A stretch of DNA of 8,461 nucleotides from contig CAMOEP010000078.1 of assembly GCA_946612185.1 (NCBI GenBank), positions 1 through 8,461 on the forward strand. Direction: 5' to 3'. This DNA is from an uncultured Ruminococcus sp. (GTDB lineage Bacteria; Bacillota; Clostridia; Oscillospirales; Ruminococcaceae). The translations under genes were made by a program, and so were the position numbers. The notes beneath the pieces were generated by a model. The model had not been told where the DNA came from. It made no database searches and saw only the letters and a list, made by a program, of their open reading frames with translations. Shown here piece by piece: positions 6,352 through 8,461 of this stretch; position 1 is the first letter of the stretch, and the number at the start of each line of letters is the position of its first letter.

Positions 6352-6361
6352 ATGGTAAAAT
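6333..6361 (+). promoter_or_regulatory. Extended -10 promoter of the araC-family gene
   Basis: TTGCAA (6333-6338, 4/6) and TAAAAT (6356-6361, 5/6) have a 17-bp spacer. TG at 6353-6354 gives an extended -10. The start near 6367-6369 falls right at the ribosome binding site GGAGGTGAT (6368-6376), so the leader is very short. Confidence 0.75.
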
Positions 6362-6381
6362 AATGACGGAGGTGATACGTT

Positions 6382-7128
6382 ATGAGTTTCGAGACTGAAA
6401 AGAAGATCGCTGAACACCTTTTCACCAAGCATGAGGAAGGTTTTGAACACGCTTCTTTCGACCGTGAGATCGCTTTCTATGAGGCTATCTGCTCCGGTAA
6501 TATGGAACTTGTCCGGGTATTTATGGAGCCGCTTTTCTGCGAAGGCTGCGGTATCCTCAGCGATGATCCTATCCGCAATCTGAAATACCACATGGTCGTC
6601 CTCGCTGCTCTTATCGCAAGATACTGCATCAATGGCGGCATGACCCCCGAAGAATCTTACTCTCTCAGCGATTTCTATATTATGAAAACCGATAAAGCCG
6701 CTTCTGAGGACGAGATACGCCGGATACACGTCGAAATGATCGAGGGATACACCGAGAAAATGCGCAAACTCAAGCTGAAAGGCGTTTACTCTAAGCAGAT
6801 CGTCCACGCCGTTGACTACATCATCACAAGGCTGCACCACCGCATCCTTATCGACGACGTTGCCGAGCATCTGGGAATAAGTTCCTCCTACCTGTCAAGA
6901 CTTTTCAAGAACGAAACGGGTATGAATTTCACCGATTTCGTGGGAAAACTCAAGGTCGAGGAAGCCGCTTCACTTATGCTCTACACCGACTACTCCGACC
7001 TGGACATCAGCAACCTGCTGGGATTCAGCTCGCAAAGCTACTTCATCAAGGTTTTCCGCAAGTTCATCGGAGTTACCCCAAAAGCCTACAAAAAACAATA
7101 CCGTCTTCCAGACTTCAAGGATCGCTGA
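6382..7128 (+). CDS. AraC-family transcriptional regulator
   Basis: A 248-aa cytoplasmic DNA-binding regulator. The C-terminal AraC domain spans about 137-241: first helix-turn-helix IDDVAEHLGISSSYLSRLFKNETG (157-180), second helix-turn-helix around 205-228 (DLDISNLLGFSSQSYFIKVFRKFIG), and the family ending GVTPKAYKKQYR (230-241). The N-terminal 135 residues look all-helical, with Cys53, Cys56 and Cys82 but no cupin sugar-binding motif, so the signal is unknown. The ATG has a strong SD, GGAGGTGAT, at 6368-6376. The gene is divergent from the dockerin protease and immediately upstream of a GH9 cellulase, so activation of plant-polysaccharide enzymes is a reasonable inference. Its last codons and stop lie within an intrinsic terminator. 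Confidence 0.9.
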   Translation: MSFETEKKIAEHLFTKHEEGFEHASFDREIAFYEAICSGNMELVRVFMEPLFCEGCGILSDDPIRNLKYHMVVLAALIARYCINGGMTPEESYSLSDFYIMKTDKAASEDEIRRIHVEMIEGYTEKMRKLKLKGVYSKQIVHAVDYIITRLHHRILIDDVAEHLGISSSYLSRLFKNETGMNFTDFVGKLKVEEAASLMLYTDYSDLDISNLLGFSSQSYFIKVFRKFIGVTPKAYKKQYRLPDFKDR

Positions 7129-7144
7129 AAAGCGGTCCTTTTTC
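7117..7144 (+). terminator. Intrinsic terminator overlapping the araC stop codon
   Basis: AAGGATCGCT (7117-7126) pairs with AGCGGTCCTT (7131-7140), ten pairs with one U-G, closed by a GAAA tetraloop and followed by a run of T to 7143. The TGA stop (7126-7128) is in the stem-loop. It separates the regulator from the GH9 gene, which therefore needs its own promoter. Confidence 0.9.
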
Positions 7145-7193
7145 TATATCACAATTTTATCAGTGTATATCATTTTTATATGCACAATATCAG
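7145..7193 (+). repeat. Helically phased ATATCA-like repeats upstream of the GH9 promoter
   Basis: ATATCA or close variants start at 7146, 7157 (TTATCA), 7167, 7178 (ATATGC) and 7187. The steps of 11, 10, 11 and 9 bp place them on one face of the helix. TATATCA at 7145 and 7166 is an exact 7-nt repeat at 21 bp. This could be an activator-binding array or intrinsically curved DNA. The AT-rich background makes chance possible. Confidence 0.45.
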
Positions 7194-7221
7194 AATATTA
7201 CCATTTTTGACAGGAAAATAA

Positions 7222-7250
7222 TATACTTTCCGGAAAAAGAAGTGTACAAT
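7222..7250 (+). promoter_or_regulatory. Promoter of the GH9 cellulase with weak -35 and a -35-proximal palindrome
   Basis: The -10 is TACAAT at 7245-7250 (5/6). At 17 bp the -35 position reads TATACT (7222-7227), only 3/6 to consensus, as in many activator-dependent promoters. The perfect palindrome TTTCCGGAAA (7227-7236) lies directly inside the spacer and could be an operator. The predicted start near 7257 gives a leader of about 73 nt. The TTGACA at 7207 is badly placed for this -10. Confidence 0.55.
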
Positions 7251-7266
7251 ATAGTTAGTTTATGAC

Positions 7267-7324
7267 GAATCCCATTAAGGCTCTTAGCACGGGGCTATGG
7301 GAAATTCAAAACAGAGAGGGTTTT
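7267..7324 (+). promoter_or_regulatory. Structured 5' leader of the GH9 mRNA
   Basis: GAAT-CCCAT (7267-7275) pairs with ATGGG-AA-ATTC (7297-7307): nine pairs with an AA bulge. Inside, GCTC (7280-7283) can pair with GGGC (7292-7295), leaving an asymmetric TAAG internal loop and an 8-nt TTAGCACG loop. TAGC/GCTA (7285-7288/7294-7297) is a competing inner pairing. A second small hairpin, AAAAC/GTTTT (7308-7312/7320-7324), presents the SD AGAGAGG in its loop. It matches no riboswitch class I can name. It may be a stability or translation-control element. Confidence 0.5.
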
Positions 7325-7329
7325 AAATC

Positions 7330-8461
7330 ATGAGAAAGAATAGCTTTAAGCGCATTGCTGCTTCTGTTCTGGCTGTTTCTGTTATCGCAGGCGCTATGCC
7401 TGTTATGGCAGTTCCCGCTAACGCTGCAAGCAATCTCATCAGCAATTCCACATTCGAGAGCGGCACTACCGACTGGGGTACATACAAAGAGTCCGGCGGT
7501 TCTTGCACACTCGGCACTGACAGCGGCAGACTTGCTCTGCATATCGGCGCTGTTGGTCAGAAAAATTATTCCGTTCAGATGTTCTACGATATCGTCCCCC
7601 TTTACAAGAACGGTATCTATCGCTTAAAATACGATATTTCATGTACAACAAACAGATTCGTTGAGGGCATGATCCAGCAGAATGGCGGCACTTATCAGGC
7701 TTATACCTGGAAGGGTCTGAATATCTCCCCCACTCCTCAGTCCGTAAGCTATGAGTTCACCATGGAAGAAGAAACAGATATCATGGCTAAACTCGTTTTC
7801 AACTGCGGTCTTCAGGAGGCTGACGGCAACCTGGGCGAGCATACTATCTTCCTGGATAACGTTTCCCTGGAACTGCTCAACCCCGAAGCTGTTGATACTT
7901 CCGTTGTTACAGGTGAGTCCCGTGACATCAATATCAACCAGGTAGGCTACAAGCCCGACAGCAAGAAAATCGCTGTTTTCCGCAACGTTAAGGGCGCTTC
8001 TGAGTTCGCTGTAGTTAACGCTGATACTAATCAGACCGTTTACACCGGCTCACTTTCAGGCGGTATCAACAATCCTTCCGCTGGTGAGACTAACTGCACC
8101 GGTGACTTCTCCAAGGTCACTACTCCCGGCAAGTACTACATCAAGTGCGCTGGTATGGATAATTCCTATACATTCGAGATCAGCGAGAACGTTAACTCCA
8201 ACCTTCTCGACGACTCCGTAAAGATGCTTTACCTCCAGAGATGCGGAACTTCCGTTCAGGACGCTAAGTTCGGTCACACTCCCTGCCACACTGGTAAGGC
8301 TAAGGTTTACGGTACTAACGATACTATCGACGTTTCAGGCGGCTGGCACGATGCCGGTGACTACGGCAGATACGTTGTTCCCGGTGCTAAGGCTGTAGCT
8401 GATATCATCTACGGCTATCAGGCTGCTCCTAAGTTCTTCGGTGACAATACAGGTATCCCTG
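7330..8461 (+). CDS. Secreted GH9 cellulase (CBM4 - Ig-like - GH9), 3' end outside the window
   Basis: The first 377 codons of an exported endoglucanase-type enzyme that cuts beta-1,4-glucan in cellulose. The signal peptide is residues 1-32 (RK-rich start, hydrophobic core, PANA cleavage). A family 4 carbohydrate-binding module spans about 34-183, from NLISNSTFESGTTDW to IFLDNVSLELL. The CelD-type N-terminal Ig-like domain spans about 198-285 (DININQVGYKPDSKKIAVF). The GH9 (alpha/alpha)6 barrel begins near 288. GGWHDAGDYGRY (337-348) holds the family's conserved Asp pair, Asp341 and Asp344, where one acts as catalytic base. The main acid/base Glu and any dockerin lie beyond the edge. The SD GAGAGGG is 9 nt from the ATG. 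Codon use is strongly biased to GCT, GGT, ACT, AAC and TAC, more than in the other genes, which suggests high expression. Confidence 0.93.
   Translation, partial: MRKNSFKRIAASVLAVSVIAGAMPVMAVPANAASNLISNSTFESGTTDWGTYKESGGSCTLGTDSGRLALHIGAVGQKNYSVQMFYDIVPLYKNGIYRLKYDISCTTNRFVEGMIQQNGGTYQAYTWKGLNISPTPQSVSYEFTMEEETDIMAKLVFNCGLQEADGNLGEHTIFLDNVSLELLNPEAVDTSVVTGESRDININQVGYKPDSKKIAVFRNVKGASEFAVVNADTNQTVYTGSLSGGINNPSAGETNCTGDFSKVTTPGKYYIKCAGMDNSYTFEISENVNSNLLDDSVKMLYLQRCGTSVQDAKFGHTPCHTGKAKVYGTNDTIDVSGGWHDAGDYGRYVVPGAKAVADIIYGYQAAPKFFGDNTGIP

Larger units (their letters stand above)
6079..6381. other. Divergent intergenic region between protease and araC
   Basis: About 300 bp, strongly AT-rich in its centre, with no convincing gene. 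It holds the - strand protease promoter and leader on the left and the + strand araC promoter on the right. Between the promoters lie TATATCG (6236-6242) and TATATCT (6257-6263), whose starts are 21 bp apart, similar to repeats upstream of the GH9 gene. A short inverted repeat, TTCAT/ATGAA, is at 6287-6301. I see no tRNA or known riboswitch. Confidence 0.7.

Noticed and set aside
6235..6870. 211-codon open frame on the - strand across araC and its promoter
   Set aside because: It is antisense to the AraC coding region and its last part runs through AT-rich promoter DNA with no coding character.
7207..7212. TTGACA as the -35 box of the GH9 promoter
   Set aside because: It is 32 bp from the TACAAT, and the sequence 17 bp downstream (CCGGAA) is not a -10 box.
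7257..7329. Known riboswitch (c-di-GMP, preQ1, guanidine-II, fluoride) in the GH9 leader
   Set aside because: The conserved cores of these classes, as I remember them, are not present. Only a single main hairpin and an SD hairpin are seen.

Overview
The window looks like a chromosomal segment of a cellulolytic, Ruminococcus-like gut or rumen Clostridia. The evidence is a secreted protease carrying a dockerin (a cellulosome docking module), a secreted CBM4/Ig/GH9 cellulase, Gram-positive-type promoters (17-bp spacers, often with an extended -10) and strong GGAGG-type ribosome binding sites. GTG and TTG starts are common. The genus assignment is an inference from these features, not a database match.

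Left part (1-4400, + strand). An open frame ending at 175 may be the tail of a truncated upstream gene. Its stop codon lies inside a near-perfect promoter (172-200) that drives a 4HBT-family acyl-CoA thioesterase (216-662). A second extended -10 promoter (686-714), with a palindrome at its start point (721-736), precedes a tight four-gene operon: a DtxR/MntR-type metal-dependent repressor (770-1156), MurL (1165-2544), MurD2 (2541-3884) and a SUKH/Smi1-Knr4-like protein (3884-4366). MurD2 is predicted to add L-glutamate to UDP-MurNAc-L-Ala. MurL is predicted to epimerise the attached residue to D-glutamate. Together they would make the normal peptidoglycan precursor without glutamate racemase plus ordinary MurD. 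The last three genes have gaps or overlaps of only a few bases. A bidirectional hairpin terminator (4371-4400) closes the operon and also ends the convergent gene.

Middle part (4400-6381). On the - strand lies a secreted M6-type zinc metalloprotease with an N-terminal two-repeat dockerin (4465-6078). It has its own promoter (6182-6210) and a leader hairpin beside the ribosome binding site. Its AT-rich upstream region is shared with the divergent araC gene.

Right part (6333-8461, + strand). An AraC-family regulator (6382-7128) ends in an intrinsic terminator that overlaps its last codons. An AT-rich stretch with helically phased ATATCA-like repeats follows. Then come a promoter with a poor -35 box, a structured 5' leader, and the first 377 codons of a secreted GH9 cellulase that runs off the right edge. 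The layout suggests the AraC protein may control the flanking secreted enzymes.

The most notable item is the murL-murD2 pair in a Gram-positive-type genome, placed in one transcription unit behind a metal-responsive repressor. The structured leader and phased repeats upstream of the GH9 gene are the next most interesting.
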